A DNA stretch of 64,000 nucleotides from Cellulophaga baltica (GCF_018861125.1 NZ_JAHKQN010000033.1:1-64000), one strand, 5' to 3'. Positions 17,306-26,775 are shown, numbered from the stretch's first letter. Program-made: numbers and translations. Notes: generated by a model not told the origin, from the letters alone.

Positions 17306-18436
17306 TTATTCTTCAGTAAATAAAATACAAGTAGGTGTAAAAGCCTTAATCTCATCTACAAAACTTAATACCCCTGTTACTGTATCTCTCTTAAAAGATA
17401 TAATAGTATCAGTCTCTTGGTTGGCAACTAATAAATAATTTTCATCTGGTGATACTGAAAAATTTCTAGGGTGATCACCTCTTGTAGGTTCAAAACCAAC
17501 TACTGCTAATTCTTTGCCACTTTCATCTATTTTAAAAATAGCAATACTATTGTGCCCTCTGTTTGATGCGTATAAAAACTTACCATCTGCAGTAACGTGA
17601 ATATCAGCTCCAGTTGAAAAATCATTAAAATCATCAGGTAAAGTAGAAAAAGATTTTCCTTTAGTATATATACCATTTTCAGATTTTAATATAACAGTAA
17701 TCGTGTTATTAAGCTCATTAAAAACATAAGCCAAATCTTTAGTTGGGTGAAAAGCTAAATGCCTAGGACCAGCACCTTCGTTCATCGTTAACTTTTCTTG
17801 ATTTGTAGCTTTTAGTTGATGGTTATCTTTATCAATTTTGTAAAACCATAAATCATTAGTACCTAAATCTAAACAAACTATTTGACCATTTTTATCATAC
17901 CAAGCTGAATGTACATGTGGTGCTTCTTGACGGTCTGTACTTCCTTTTCCTACATGCTGTTTTTTATCAAATATATTTGAAACTACTCCATTATTGTTCA
18001 ACTCTAATAAGCTTAAACTACCACCAGTATAATTTGAAACTAAAACAGTATTGTTTTTATTAACGTTAATATGGCATGGGTGTGGACCACCAGAGTCAAC
18101 TTCATTTAAAAATTTTAAGCTATCTTTTTCTATTTTAAAAGCACTTACAAAACCAGTACTATCTTCATTAACTTCGTTAACAGCTAATAGGTATTTATTA
18201 TCATTACTCAACGCTAGATATGAAGGGTTGTCAGCTTTTGCAACTAATCCGATGTTTTTTAATTTACCATCAGAATTTAAGCTGTATTTGTAAATCCCTT
18301 TACTTTCTTTGCTTGTATATGTTCCTACATAAAATATAGATTCTTCAGCTTTTGTTTCTTGTGGCACATCAGTTTTTTTTTGATTTTTACAATTAAATAA
18401 TAAAAGTACAAATAGAATAGTGATAGGTAATTTCAT
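17306..18436 (-). CDS. Lactonase-family seven-bladed beta-propeller lipoprotein
   Basis: The product has 376 residues. A signal peptide ends in a lipobox (LLLFNCKNQ, Cys16). The body matches the YbhE-type 6-phosphogluconolactonase fold: FYVGTYTSKESKGIYKY, NPSYLALSNDNKYLLAVNE, GPHPCHINVNKNNTVLVSNY, GAGPRHLAFHPT and ADIHVTADGKFLYASNRGHN. The cytoplasmic homologue hydrolyses 6-phosphogluconolactone. A lipoprotein form would act outside the cytoplasm on a different lactone, so the substrate is uncertain. It is the last gene of the SGNH-GH20-lactonase operon, 40 bases after GH20. Confidence 0.85.
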   Translation of the reverse strand: MKLPITILFVLLLFNCKNQKKTDVPQETKAEESIFYVGTYTSKESKGIYKYSLNSDGKLKNIGLVAKADNPSYLALSNDNKYLLAVNEVNEDSTGFVSAFKIEKDSLKFLNEVDSGGPHPCHINVNKNNTVLVSNYTGGSLSLLELNNNGVVSNIFDKKQHVGKGSTDRQEAPHVHSAWYDKNGQIVCLDLGTNDLWFYKIDKDNHQLKATNQEKLTMNEGAGPRHLAFHPTKDLAYVFNELNNTITVILKSENGIYTKGKSFSTLPDDFNDFSTGADIHVTADGKFLYASNRGHNSIAIFKIDESGKELAVVGFEPTRGDHPRNFSVSPDENYLLVANQETDTIISFKRDTVTGVLSFVDEIKAFTPTCILFTEE

Positions 18437-18476
18437 GATGTGTTTTTAAATTAAGCAACGGTTTAATAGGTGATTG

Positions 18477-20069
18477 TTATTTTGAAATATTCCAATCTAT
18501 TAATTCAGAAGGATAGTAATTTACATTCATTCTTTTTAAATAAGAAGCTTGGTTAGCAAGTCTAATTTTATAATCATCCCAATTTCTATTTTCATCAATA
18601 GACCAACCTAATTCTGCATGCCCAATAACTCTAGGGAAAGCTAAATATTCTAATTCTGCTATTGTACTTATTGTTTCAGACCAAAGTGGTGCTTCAAGGC
18701 CTAGAATATGATCTTTTTCTAATTCATCAAAATACAAAGCTGGAGACCAATTATATGCGACATCAACAGGTACAAAACCTGCCCAATTTAAACCGTATGT
18801 TGAAGATTTGTCATACTTCATATCTAAATATGTTTTTTTAGCAGGTGATAAAATAATTTTCATCCCCTTTTCTTTTGCTTCAATTGAATGTTCTTTATCT
18901 CGCCAGTGTTGAGCAATACTTGTAGCCCCTATATTTGCTTGTGATATTTCATCCCATCCAATCATTTGCTTACCATGTTTTTGAACAATTTTTTCAACAT
19001 TATTTAAAAAGAGAATGTAATCTTTCTTTTTAGTAACAAAACTCTCATCGCCCCCAATATGAAAATAAGGTCCAGGAGTTATAGCACTAATTTCACTAAT
19101 AACATCATCAATAAATTTATAGACTGTATCTTTTTGAGCATCAAACGTGCTAAAACCAACACGCATACCTGTATATGTTTTAGGTGTTTTTCCATTACCG
19201 TTTAAAATAGGGTAAGCAACTACTGCAGCATTAGTATGGCCAGGCATATCAATTTCAGGAATTATGGTAATAAAATGTTTAGCAGCATAAGCAACAATAG
19301 CTTTGTAGTCTTCTTGCGTATAAAAACCACCTTTTCCACCGCCAACTTCAGTATTGCCAGAAACTTCAGTAAGTTTTGGCCAAGATTTTATTTCAATTCG
19401 CCACCCTTGATCATCAGATAAGTGCAAATGAAGCATGTTTATTTTATAGTAAGCTAATACATCTATATACTTTTTAACAGATTCAACACTAAAAAAGTGA
19501 CGTGATACATCAAGCATACTCCCTCTATATTCAAAATTAGGGCTGTCCATTATTTTACCAGTAGGCACTAACCACATTTTATGATCAGTGATAGTGTCAT
19601 TACTTTTATTGGGTATAATTTGGCGTAAGGTTTGAACTGCTCTAAAAGCACCTTCTGCTGACTTAGAGTTTATAATGATAGAATCTTTAGTAACATATAG
19701 TTCATACGATTCTTTAGTTTTTAAACTTATACTATCTGATTTGTTTATAAAGATTACACGTTCAACACTCTCACTAGTTGAGTTATTTACTGGAATTGAT
19801 AAGTTAATATGTTCTTTTATTTTTTCAGAAAGAAAAGCTCCTACTTCCTCAAATTCTTTTGAAGTTTGAGAAGTATAAATGACAGTGTTAGAATCTAAGC
19901 CAAACGCACTATTTGTAGCTATAATTTTTGATGGTTTAGGAATTATGTTTTCTGCAGCTAAATTGGTTTTAGGAAAATGAAGAATTGGTTTTTTCTTTTT
20001 TTCTCCGCAAGAGATTGAAATTATTGCAATTAGTACTATTGCAATTTTTAAAGCGAGTTTTTTAGTCAT
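18477..20069 (-). CDS. GH20 beta-N-acetylhexosaminidase lipoprotein
   Basis: The product has 530 residues from the ATG at 20069. The open frame extends 11 codons further, but the inner start gives a clean lipoprotein signal (IVLIAIISISCGEKK). An N-terminal GH20b domain covers about residues 40-165. The TIM barrel follows, with FEYRGSMLDVSRHFF, LHLHLSDDQGWRIEI and the catalytic Asp-Glu pair in HIGGDES, then MIGWDEIS and LNWAGFVPVDVAYNW. The enzyme removes terminal GlcNAc or GalNAc by substrate-assisted catalysis, probably on the periplasmic or outer-membrane face. It sits between an SGNH hydrolase (25 bases upstream) and the lactonase. Confidence 0.93.
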   Translation of the reverse strand: MTKKLALKIAIVLIAIISISCGEKKKKPILHFPKTNLAAENIIPKPSKIIATNSAFGLDSNTVIYTSQTSKEFEEVGAFLSEKIKEHINLSIPVNNSTSESVERVIFINKSDSISLKTKESYELYVTKDSIIINSKSAEGAFRAVQTLRQIIPNKSNDTITDHKMWLVPTGKIMDSPNFEYRGSMLDVSRHFFSVESVKKYIDVLAYYKINMLHLHLSDDQGWRIEIKSWPKLTEVSGNTEVGGGKGGFYTQEDYKAIVAYAAKHFITIIPEIDMPGHTNAAVVAYPILNGNGKTPKTYTGMRVGFSTFDAQKDTVYKFIDDVISEISAITPGPYFHIGGDESFVTKKKDYILFLNNVEKIVQKHGKQMIGWDEISQANIGATSIAQHWRDKEHSIEAKEKGMKIILSPAKKTYLDMKYDKSSTYGLNWAGFVPVDVAYNWSPALYFDELEKDHILGLEAPLWSETISTIAELEYLAFPRVIGHAELGWSIDENRNWDDYKIRLANQASYLKRMNVNYYPSELIDWNISK

Positions 20070-20094
20070 TATTTTGGTAGTAAAGTGGTTTAGT

Positions 20095-20739
20095 TTAATC
20101 AATGTAATCTTTTATAATAGAGTGCCAAAGTGCATAGCCTTCGTTGTTCATATGTAAGCCGTCACTTAAAAAAATATTGGTTCTTAGTTTTTTATTTTCA
20201 AGCATAATGTCCCAAATATTAACATAGGTTAAATTATGACTCAGTTTGCATAATAGTTCTAGTTTTTTATTTAAACTTTTGTATTTTCTTCTTAAAGACC
20301 ATCTGGCAATACTTGGTTTTACAGATATGATTACAATTTTAGTATTTAAATCATATTTATTAATTTTTGCTATAATTTGATTGTAACTGTCAAGTATATC
20401 TTTACATTTCATTTTTGATGATATATCATTATCACCTTCATAAATAAAAACTTTTTTGGGTTTATATTTAAGAATCAACTCATCAGTATATCCCAATAAA
20501 TCTATTGCTGTTGAACCACCAAAACCTGAATTTATTACTTGATATTGTGGAAAAATTTCATGTAAATTCCGCCACATTCTAATGCTTGAACTTCCAGTAA
20601 AAACAATAGTTTCTTTATTAGCATCCCATAATGAATCATATTTTATAGAAATATCTTCTACTTCTTTTCTAAAATATGGGTTTGGCTGGGCAATGCAATA
20701 AGTTGTAAAAATGATGTAAATAAAAATGAAACTTTTCAC
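20095..20739 (-). CDS. Secreted SGNH/GDSL hydrolase
   Basis: The product has 214 residues with a signal peptide ending around CIAQ/PNPYF. The four SGNH blocks are present: block I VFTGSSSIRMW (nucleophile Ser), block II GFGGSTAIDLL, block III EGDNDI (Asn) and block V DGLHMNNEGYALW (Asp-His). Members remove acetyl or acyl groups from sugars or act on lipids. The tight link to a GH20 hexosaminidase suggests deacylation of an amino-sugar glycan, which is inferred. First gene of the minus-strand operon. Confidence 0.88.
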   Translation of the reverse strand: MKSFIFIYIIFTTYCIAQPNPYFRKEVEDISIKYDSLWDANKETIVFTGSSSIRMWRNLHEIFPQYQVINSGFGGSTAIDLLGYTDELILKYKPKKVFIYEGDNDISSKMKCKDILDSYNQIIAKINKYDLNTKIVIISVKPSIARWSLRRKYKSLNKKLELLCKLSHNLTYVNIWDIMLENKKLRTNIFLSDGLHMNNEGYALWHSIIKDYID

Positions 20740-20975
20740 TTAAAATAAATTTTATTTTTTTAAAGATAATTTTTCTAGTAAAGAAGACCAGTTCAATAGA
20801 ACATTTTATAATTATTTTAATAGTTCTTCTTCCTATATAATTAAGTCAATAAAAGTTTTAAAGCTTACAATAGATTAAATGTAAAACAACATATTTATGC
20901 GTTATGAATAGTAATTAATGAATTATAATTGACAGAATCTAAATTTTCATCAATTACATTGATAAATAATTAAAA

Positions 20976-21043
20976 AAACAACATATGTTTCATCAAATGC
21001 TTGATTTGTCATACTTCAATTTTTATATCTAAGATACTTTTAC
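20976..21043 (+). promoter_or_regulatory. Conserved 68-base element, copy A (upstream of GH30)
   Basis: This segment aligns without gaps to 22603-22670 with 58 of 68 identical bases. It opens with AAACAACATATGTTT, which contains the perfect palindrome AACATATGTT, then ATCAAATGCTT, a TTGT block, and CTAAGATACT near the 3' end. It ends 28 bases before the GH30 ATG. Conservation upstream of two adjacent hydrolase genes suggests an operator plus promoter for the locus regulator. The remainder of the 332-base gap from 20740 shows nothing recognisable. Confidence 0.6.
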
Positions 21044-21071
21044 TGCAGTCTTCTTTATAAAACCAACTAGC

Positions 21072-22550
21072 ATGAAAAACTCACTGTACTTAATTGTAGT
21101 ATTATTAATTTATTCTTGTTCTAATTCTCAAAAAGAGTTGTCTACCACAACTGAAATAACTCATAATACCAAAATTATATTCCCATTTAATAATAAGAAT
21201 TTAAAGATCTATACAACTGCTAAGGGTACTAACTTAAAATTGTCTGTTACTCATGATACTGTTTTTGGTTCAACAAGTCAAGCTTTAGAATCACAAGTTT
21301 CAGTGTTTGTAAATTCTAACAAAACATTTCAGAAATTTTTGGGAATTGGAGGGGCAATCACAGATGCTTCTGCAGAAGTTTTTGCAAAATTAAGTGAAGA
21401 AAAACAAAACCAATTATTAGGCTCTTATTTTGGAGAAGGAGGTATTGGTTATAATGTTATTCGAACAAGTATTCATAGTTGTGATTTTAGCTCAGAAAGT
21501 TATACATATATAGATGAGGGAGATGCTCAATTAGAAACATTTTCTATTGAAAAAGACAGAGAGTATAGAATTCCTATGATAAAAAAAGCAGCTTCTTTAA
21601 TTGGTGATGATATGGTTTTTTATGCAAGTCCATGGAGTCCTCCTGCATTTATGAAAACAAATAAAAACATGTTACATGGCGGTAAATTACTACCAGAGTT
21701 TAATCAAGCTTGGGCAAACTACTATGTAAAGTTTATACAAACATATGAAGCTGAAGGTTTACCTGTTTGGGGTGTTACTATTCAAAATGAACCTATGGCT
21801 GTTCAAATATGGGAATCATGTATTTATACTGCTGAAGAAGAGCGTGATTTCTTAAAAAATTATTTAGGTCCTACTTTTGAGAAAGCAGGTTTAGAAGATA
21901 AAAATATTGTGATTTGGGATCATAATCGAGATTTAGTATCACAGAGAGCAAATACAATTTTTGAAGATGAAGAAGCTTTAAAGTATGCTTGGGGAACAGG
22001 TTTTCATTGGTATGAAACTTGGGCGGGTGGAGAGCCTATGTATGATAACGTTAAAAATATTAATGAATCTTTTCCTTCTAAAAACTTATTGTTTACTGAG
22101 GGTTGTAATGAAAAATTTGATGCTACAAAATACCAGTATTGGCCAAATGCAGAAAGGTATGGCAATTCAATGATAAATGATTTTAATAGTGGTGTAGTAG
22201 GTTGGACAGACTGGAATATATTATTAGACGAAACCGGTGGGCCAAATCATGTTGGTAATTTATGTTTTTCACCAATACATGCTGATACGCAAACTGGCGA
22301 ATTAATATATACACCATCATATTATTATATAGGGCATTTTTCAAAATTTATTAATCCTGGTGCAGTAAGGGTTAGTACAACAACAAGCAGAAGCACACTT
22401 GAGAGTACCACTTTTAAAAATGAGAATGGTTCAATGGTAACTGTGGTAATGAATAAAACAGAAAATACAATTAACTACGACTTAGTTGTTGATGATGGAA
22501 AAGTTTCATTAGAAATAGCAGCTCACGCAATACAATCTATAATTTATTAA
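21072..22550 (+). CDS. GH30 glycoside hydrolase lipoprotein
   Basis: The product has 492 residues. The lipobox is LLIYSCSNS (Cys16). The GH30 barrel starts GIGGAITDASAEVF, with WSPPAFMKT, the acid/base Glu240 in GVTIQNEP and the nucleophile Glu343 in LLFTEGCNE. The C-terminal beta domain includes FINPGAVRV and NGSMVTVVMNKT. GH30_1/_3-like enzymes include glucosylceramidases and endo- or exo-beta-1,6-glucanases. With GH3, SusC/D and a hybrid regulator downstream, beta-1,6-linked glucose in laminarin branches or pustulan is the best guess. First gene of the polysaccharide locus, preceded by conserved element A. Confidence 0.92.
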   Translation: MKNSLYLIVVLLIYSCSNSQKELSTTTEITHNTKIIFPFNNKNLKIYTTAKGTNLKLSVTHDTVFGSTSQALESQVSVFVNSNKTFQKFLGIGGAITDASAEVFAKLSEEKQNQLLGSYFGEGGIGYNVIRTSIHSCDFSSESYTYIDEGDAQLETFSIEKDREYRIPMIKKAASLIGDDMVFYASPWSPPAFMKTNKNMLHGGKLLPEFNQAWANYYVKFIQTYEAEGLPVWGVTIQNEPMAVQIWESCIYTAEEERDFLKNYLGPTFEKAGLEDKNIVIWDHNRDLVSQRANTIFEDEEALKYAWGTGFHWYETWAGGEPMYDNVKNINESFPSKNLLFTEGCNEKFDATKYQYWPNAERYGNSMINDFNSGVVGWTDWNILLDETGGPNHVGNLCFSPIHADTQTGELIYTPSYYYIGHFSKFINPGAVRVSTTTSRSTLESTTFKNENGSMVTVVMNKTENTINYDLVVDDGKVSLEIAAHAIQSIIY

Positions 22551-22602
22551 ATATTAAAATAAAAAACATCTAACTGTATATTTCTAATAATTCAGTTGGG
22601 TA

Positions 22603-22670
22603 AAACAACATATGTTTTATCAAATGCTTTGGTTGTAATATTTCGATTTTTCTACCTAAGATACTATTAC
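22603..22670 (+). promoter_or_regulatory. Conserved 68-base element, copy B (upstream of GH3)
   Basis: Second copy of the element at 20976-21043, same orientation and no gaps. AAACAACATATGTTT and CTAAGATACT are unchanged, and most differences cluster in the middle. It lies 65 bases before the GH3 ATG, so GH3 and the transporter after it probably have their own regulated promoter. Confidence 0.6.
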
Positions 22671-22674
22671 AATG

Positions 22675-22751
22675 TGTTTTTATAGTATTTATTTAAAAGT
22701 AAAAATTCATAAATAGAAAATTAAAAAAAGAAAATATGTTTAAACCATTTA
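22675..22751 (+). repeat. Partial tandem duplication at the GH3 start, copy 1
   Basis: This stretch matches 22801-22886 apart from an 8-base gap and scattered changes. The last 28 bases (22724-22751) are identical to 22859-22886, an offset of exactly 135 bases or 45 codons. Copy 1 covers the leader and the first start codon. Confidence 0.75.
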
Positions 22752-24943
22752 AGCTTTCAAATATATATGTTTTTATAAAATGCTGTATTAAATTAATGTT
22801 TGTTTTTATAGCGTTTATTTTAATTGTCAAATGTAAAAATCCAGAAATAGAAAAATTTAAAAAAGAAAATATGTTTAAACCATTTACACCTCCAATTGCA
22901 TATAAAGATGCTAAAAAACAAGCTATTACAATTATTAATCAAATGACAATCGATGAGAAAATATCGATGATAGGTGGCTATAATTGGTTTTATACGAAGG
23001 GTTTTGAAAAGTTTAATATACCAGTTATGTATTTATCTGATGCAACACAAGGTGTTAATATTAGACCAGAGTTACCTAATCAACTAGAGAAATCAGTCGC
23101 TTTTCCTAGTCCAATTGCACTAACTAGTACTTGGAATACAGAGTTGTCAAATGAATATGCTAAATCTATCGGAGAAGAATGTAGAGCTGGTGACATAGCT
23201 GTATTGTTAGGGCCGGGAATGAATATTTACAGAATATCACAGAATGGAAGAAATTTTGAATATTTTGGAGAGGACCCTTACTTGGCTGCACGTATGGTTG
23301 AAAATTATGTGGTAGGTATGCAAAATACAGGGACCATAGCTACTTTAAAGCATTTTATAGCAAACAATACTGACTACAAAAGAAGAACATCTCAATCCAT
23401 AGTTGACGATAGAGCTTTACGCGAAATTTATATGCCTGCTTTTGAAGCTGGAGTTAATGCAGGTGCTATGGCTGTGATGACTTCTTATAATTTAGTAAAT
23501 GGCGAATATGCAGGCCAAAGTAAAGATGTAATAACTGGCTTATTACGTGAAAAATTAGGTTTCAAATGGCTAGTAATGAGTGATTGGTGGTCTGTTTGGG
23601 ATTCCGAAAAAGTAATAAAATCAGGTTTAGACCTCGATATGCCTGGAGCACCAAGAGAAGACTATCCGGATTATATGAATAAAGATGAATTCTTTTTAAG
23701 ATTTTCCGCAAAAAAACTATTAGAAGAGGGTAAAGTCGAAGAAAAAGACATTGATAGAATGGTAACAAATATTGTTACTACAGAAATTGCAATGGGGCTT
23801 CTTGAACGTCCAGTTAAAGATACTAGTTATTTTGAAAACTTTAATAATCATATTCAAGTGGCCTTGCAAACAGCTCGTGAAAGTATGGTTCTTCTTAAAA
23901 ATAATGGAGTTTTACCTATAAGTAAATCTAAAAATAGTTCCATTTTACTTACAGGTGAATATGCTGATAAAATTCCTTGTGGAGGTGGTGCTGCTGAAGT
24001 TAAAGGTTATGATAATGTAACCATGTTTATGGCGCTTAAAGAAATTTATGGAGACAATGTTTCTTATATAGAGAGTCCAGACGATCAAACTATTAAAAAT
24101 TCAGATTATGTAATATACAGTACAGGGACATTTGATTCTGAAGGATGGGATAAATCTTTTGATTTTTCAGATACGATTAATAATGAAATCAAAAAAATAG
24201 CTTCATTGAACAAAAATACCATTGTAGCCGTTAGTTCTGGTAGTGGTATGAATATGACAGAATGGAATGATGATATAGCAGGTTTAATCTATAGTTGGTA
24301 TCCAGGGCAAATAGGATTTAAAGCTTTTGCAGAAATAGTTGCGGGAATTACAAATCCTTCCGGGAAACTACCTATAACGATAGAAAAAACTTTCAAAGAT
24401 TCACCCGGCTATGGTTATATACCTGAAGGAAAAGAGTTATATACAGGCTGGCAGGAAGATCATAAAATTATAGATCCAATCATAGATGTAAAATATGATG
24501 AGGGAATATTTGTTGGCTACCGTTGGTACGAAAAAAAAGCTATTGAACCTTTATATACATTTGGTTTTGGTTTGTCATATACAACTTATGATTATAGCAA
24601 TTTTAAAATTGAAAAAGATTCAATTAAAGTAGGGGCATCTGTTAATTTTAAAATTGATATTGAAAATACAGGTAAAATGGACGGACAAGAAATTGTTCAA
24701 GTATATGTTCGTGATATAGAATCTTCAGTAGAACGACCTTCAAAAGAATTAAAAGACTTTCAAAAAGTACAACTAAACATTGGAGATAAAAAAACTTTAA
24801 ATTTCACCTTAAATGAAAGAGATTTTGCGTTTTGGGATATAGAAACTGAAAGTTGGAAAGTAGAACCAGGAAGTTTTGAAATACTTATAGGAGACGCTTC
24901 AAATAATATTTTAGCAAATGGTGTTATTGAAGTAATCAAATAA
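22736..24943 (+). CDS. GH3 beta-glucosidase-type lipoprotein
   Basis: The product has 735 residues. The N-terminal hydrophobic stretch ends in LIVKCKNPE (Cys33), a Bacteroidota-type lipobox. The GH3 barrel shows LSDATQGVN, GRNFEYFGEDPYLAARM, LKHFIANN and the nucleophile Asp283 in LVMSDWWSV. The alpha/beta domain has ESMVLLKNNGVLPI and the C-terminal FnIII-like domain has FGFGLSYTTYDYSN. It would release glucose from oligosaccharides in the periplasm. MFKPF occurs at residues 1-5 and again at 46-50 because the DNA is duplicated. A shorter start at ATG 22796 (residue 21) would still keep a lipoprotein signal. It is 8 bases from the transporter gene. Confidence 0.92.
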   Translation: MFKPFKLSNIYVFIKCCIKLMFVFIAFILIVKCKNPEIEKFKKENMFKPFTPPIAYKDAKKQAITIINQMTIDEKISMIGGYNWFYTKGFEKFNIPVMYLSDATQGVNIRPELPNQLEKSVAFPSPIALTSTWNTELSNEYAKSIGEECRAGDIAVLLGPGMNIYRISQNGRNFEYFGEDPYLAARMVENYVVGMQNTGTIATLKHFIANNTDYKRRTSQSIVDDRALREIYMPAFEAGVNAGAMAVMTSYNLVNGEYAGQSKDVITGLLREKLGFKWLVMSDWWSVWDSEKVIKSGLDLDMPGAPREDYPDYMNKDEFFLRFSAKKLLEEGKVEEKDIDRMVTNIVTTEIAMGLLERPVKDTSYFENFNNHIQVALQTARESMVLLKNNGVLPISKSKNSSILLTGEYADKIPCGGGAAEVKGYDNVTMFMALKEIYGDNVSYIESPDDQTIKNSDYVIYSTGTFDSEGWDKSFDFSDTINNEIKKIASLNKNTIVAVSSGSGMNMTEWNDDIAGLIYSWYPGQIGFKAFAEIVAGITNPSGKLPITIEKTFKDSPGYGYIPEGKELYTGWQEDHKIIDPIIDVKYDEGIFVGYRWYEKKAIEPLYTFGFGLSYTTYDYSNFKIEKDSIKVGASVNFKIDIENTGKMDGQEIVQVYVRDIESSVERPSKELKDFQKVQLNIGDKKTLNFTLNERDFAFWDIETESWKVEPGSFEILIGDASNNILANGVIEVIK
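22801..22886 (+). repeat. Partial tandem duplication at the GH3 start, copy 2
   Basis: Here the repeated DNA is coding: it specifies the hydrophobic signal core, the lipobox Cys33 and the linker up to MFKPF at residues 46-50. Copy 1 at 22675-22751 is largely non-coding in the same register. Confidence 0.75.
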
Positions 24944-24951
24944 ATATAACC

Positions 24952-26562
24952 ATGCTAAATAAAGTTTCTTTTAAAGAAAAAGTAGGTTATGGTATAGGTG
25001 ATGCAGCTGCAAATATTGCTTGGCGTGGAGTAGCTACTTTTTTATTCATATTTTATACAGATGTGTTTGGCTTAGATCCGGTAGTGGTGGGTTTGTTAAT
25101 GTTAACAGCTCGTTTAAGTGATGGGATTAGTGATGTAATTATGGGTGTTATAGGTGATCGCACCAAATCAAAATACGGAAAATTTCGTCCTTGGATTTTA
25201 TGGACTTCTATACCCTTAGCTATAAGTTTATCTCTACTCTTTACAAGTCCAGACCTTAACCCGACTGGTAAGATTATTTATGCCTATGTGACTTATATAT
25301 TTTTCACTTTAGTATACACTGCTAATAATATACCTTATGGTGCATTAATGGCAGTAATGACTGGTGATATTAAAGAACGTACAAGCATAGGATCATTTAG
25401 AATGATAGGTGCTTTTTTAGGGGGTATACTTCTTCAAGGGGCTTTACTTTTTTTAGTCGCTTATTTTGGAAATATATCTCCTTCAATAGATATTTTAAAA
25501 TTAGATAATGAAAAATATCAGATAAATGTAAACGCATCAAGTGATATAAATAATGTGCATATTAAAACAGAAACAGGGGTAGCTACGTTTTTATGGAATG
25601 ATAATGTCGAAGAGCTAACTGATATACCTACAGTGGGTAAAAGTTTTTCTATGGAAGCAGGAAAAACATATTCATTTATTGTTGAAGGAGAATCAAATTT
25701 AACTTCAGAAAAATTGAAAATCATTGACCAGCAAAAAGGATATAGTTATTCTATGTATTTAATGTCTATTGTTTTAGCATTATTAATGTATGTTACTTTT
25801 TCAATGACAAGAGAGCGTGTACAACCTCCAAAGGAGCAGAAAGTCAATTTAAAACAAGATTTTAAAGATTTAGTGGCTAATAAGCCGTATTGGATCTTAT
25901 TAACTTCAGGGTTATTTTCTAGTACTTACAACTCTATAAAGCAAGGTATTATCATAATATATTTTACCCATTATTTACACAATCAATTGTTAGCAGCATC
26001 TTATCTTGTAGGGTTAATGTTAGTTTCTATTGTAGGTGCTATTTTAATGACTCCTCTTTGTGTCAAATTTGGTAAAAAAAATGTGTTTATTTCTTCATTA
26101 GCTATATCAGGAGGTATAATATCTTTATTAATATTTTGTGGTTCAGGGGCTGTAATAGCTATTTTTATTATAGGATTACTTTCTGAATTTATCGGAGCAA
26201 TGTTTTCAGCTTTATTTTTTGTAATGTTAGGAGATGTTGCAGATTATTCAGAGTGGAGAAATAACCGTAGAGCTACAGGCCTTATTTATTCGGCAGGATC
26301 TTTTGCTTCTAAATTTGGAGGTGGTATTGCGGGTGCTATAATCGGTTTTGTTTTAGGTGCTTACAATTATAATGGTATGGATGTCAACACTATAGAAAAT
26401 GCTATTCCGGGTATAAAAATGCTAATGAGTTGGGTGCCTACTATAGTAGCAATAATAGGATCGGCACTCATGTTGATGTATTCATTAACTCCAAAAAAGA
26501 TGAATATAATTATGAAAGATTTAAATGACAGACGACTTAATGAAGCATCAAATAAAAGTTAG
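24952..26562 (+). CDS. GPH-family (MelB-like) sugar:cation symporter with periplasmic insert
   Basis: The product has 536 residues, an inner-membrane carrier of the glycoside-pentoside-hexuronide family. Signatures are GYGIGDAAANIAW in helix 1, LTARLSDGISDVIMGVIGDRTKSKYGKFRPW near residues 51-81, NNIPYGALMAVMTGD near residue 125, and FFVMLGDVADYSEW in the second half. About 90 soluble residues (roughly 173-262, rich in beta-type sequence such as KTYSFIVEGE) interrupt the protein between helices 5 and 6, where the family normally has a short loop. The gene is 8 bases after GH3, so it probably imports the released glucose or disaccharide. Confidence 0.9.
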   Translation: MLNKVSFKEKVGYGIGDAAANIAWRGVATFLFIFYTDVFGLDPVVVGLLMLTARLSDGISDVIMGVIGDRTKSKYGKFRPWILWTSIPLAISLSLLFTSPDLNPTGKIIYAYVTYIFFTLVYTANNIPYGALMAVMTGDIKERTSIGSFRMIGAFLGGILLQGALLFLVAYFGNISPSIDILKLDNEKYQINVNASSDINNVHIKTETGVATFLWNDNVEELTDIPTVGKSFSMEAGKTYSFIVEGESNLTSEKLKIIDQQKGYSYSMYLMSIVLALLMYVTFSMTRERVQPPKEQKVNLKQDFKDLVANKPYWILLTSGLFSSTYNSIKQGIIIIYFTHYLHNQLLAASYLVGLMLVSIVGAILMTPLCVKFGKKNVFISSLAISGGIISLLIFCGSGAVIAIFIIGLLSEFIGAMFSALFFVMLGDVADYSEWRNNRRATGLIYSAGSFASKFGGGIAGAIIGFVLGAYNYNGMDVNTIENAIPGIKMLMSWVPTIVAIIGSALMLMYSLTPKKMNIIMKDLNDRRLNEASNKS

Positions 26563-26775
26563 GTGATTTAACAAGTGGTATTAGGATTTTTTTAGAAATA
26601 TAATATTATACTTGAATACGATATTTCAATCTCAAAAAAAATATAATTAGGTTTTTTTGCGTAAAGTACCTTAAATTGATACGTGAATTTAAAAACTTAT
26701 ACATGATTTTTATATGTTTTTACTCTTTAATATAAAGTCATTAAAGAGTAAAAACCAATATTTAACACTCATTTT

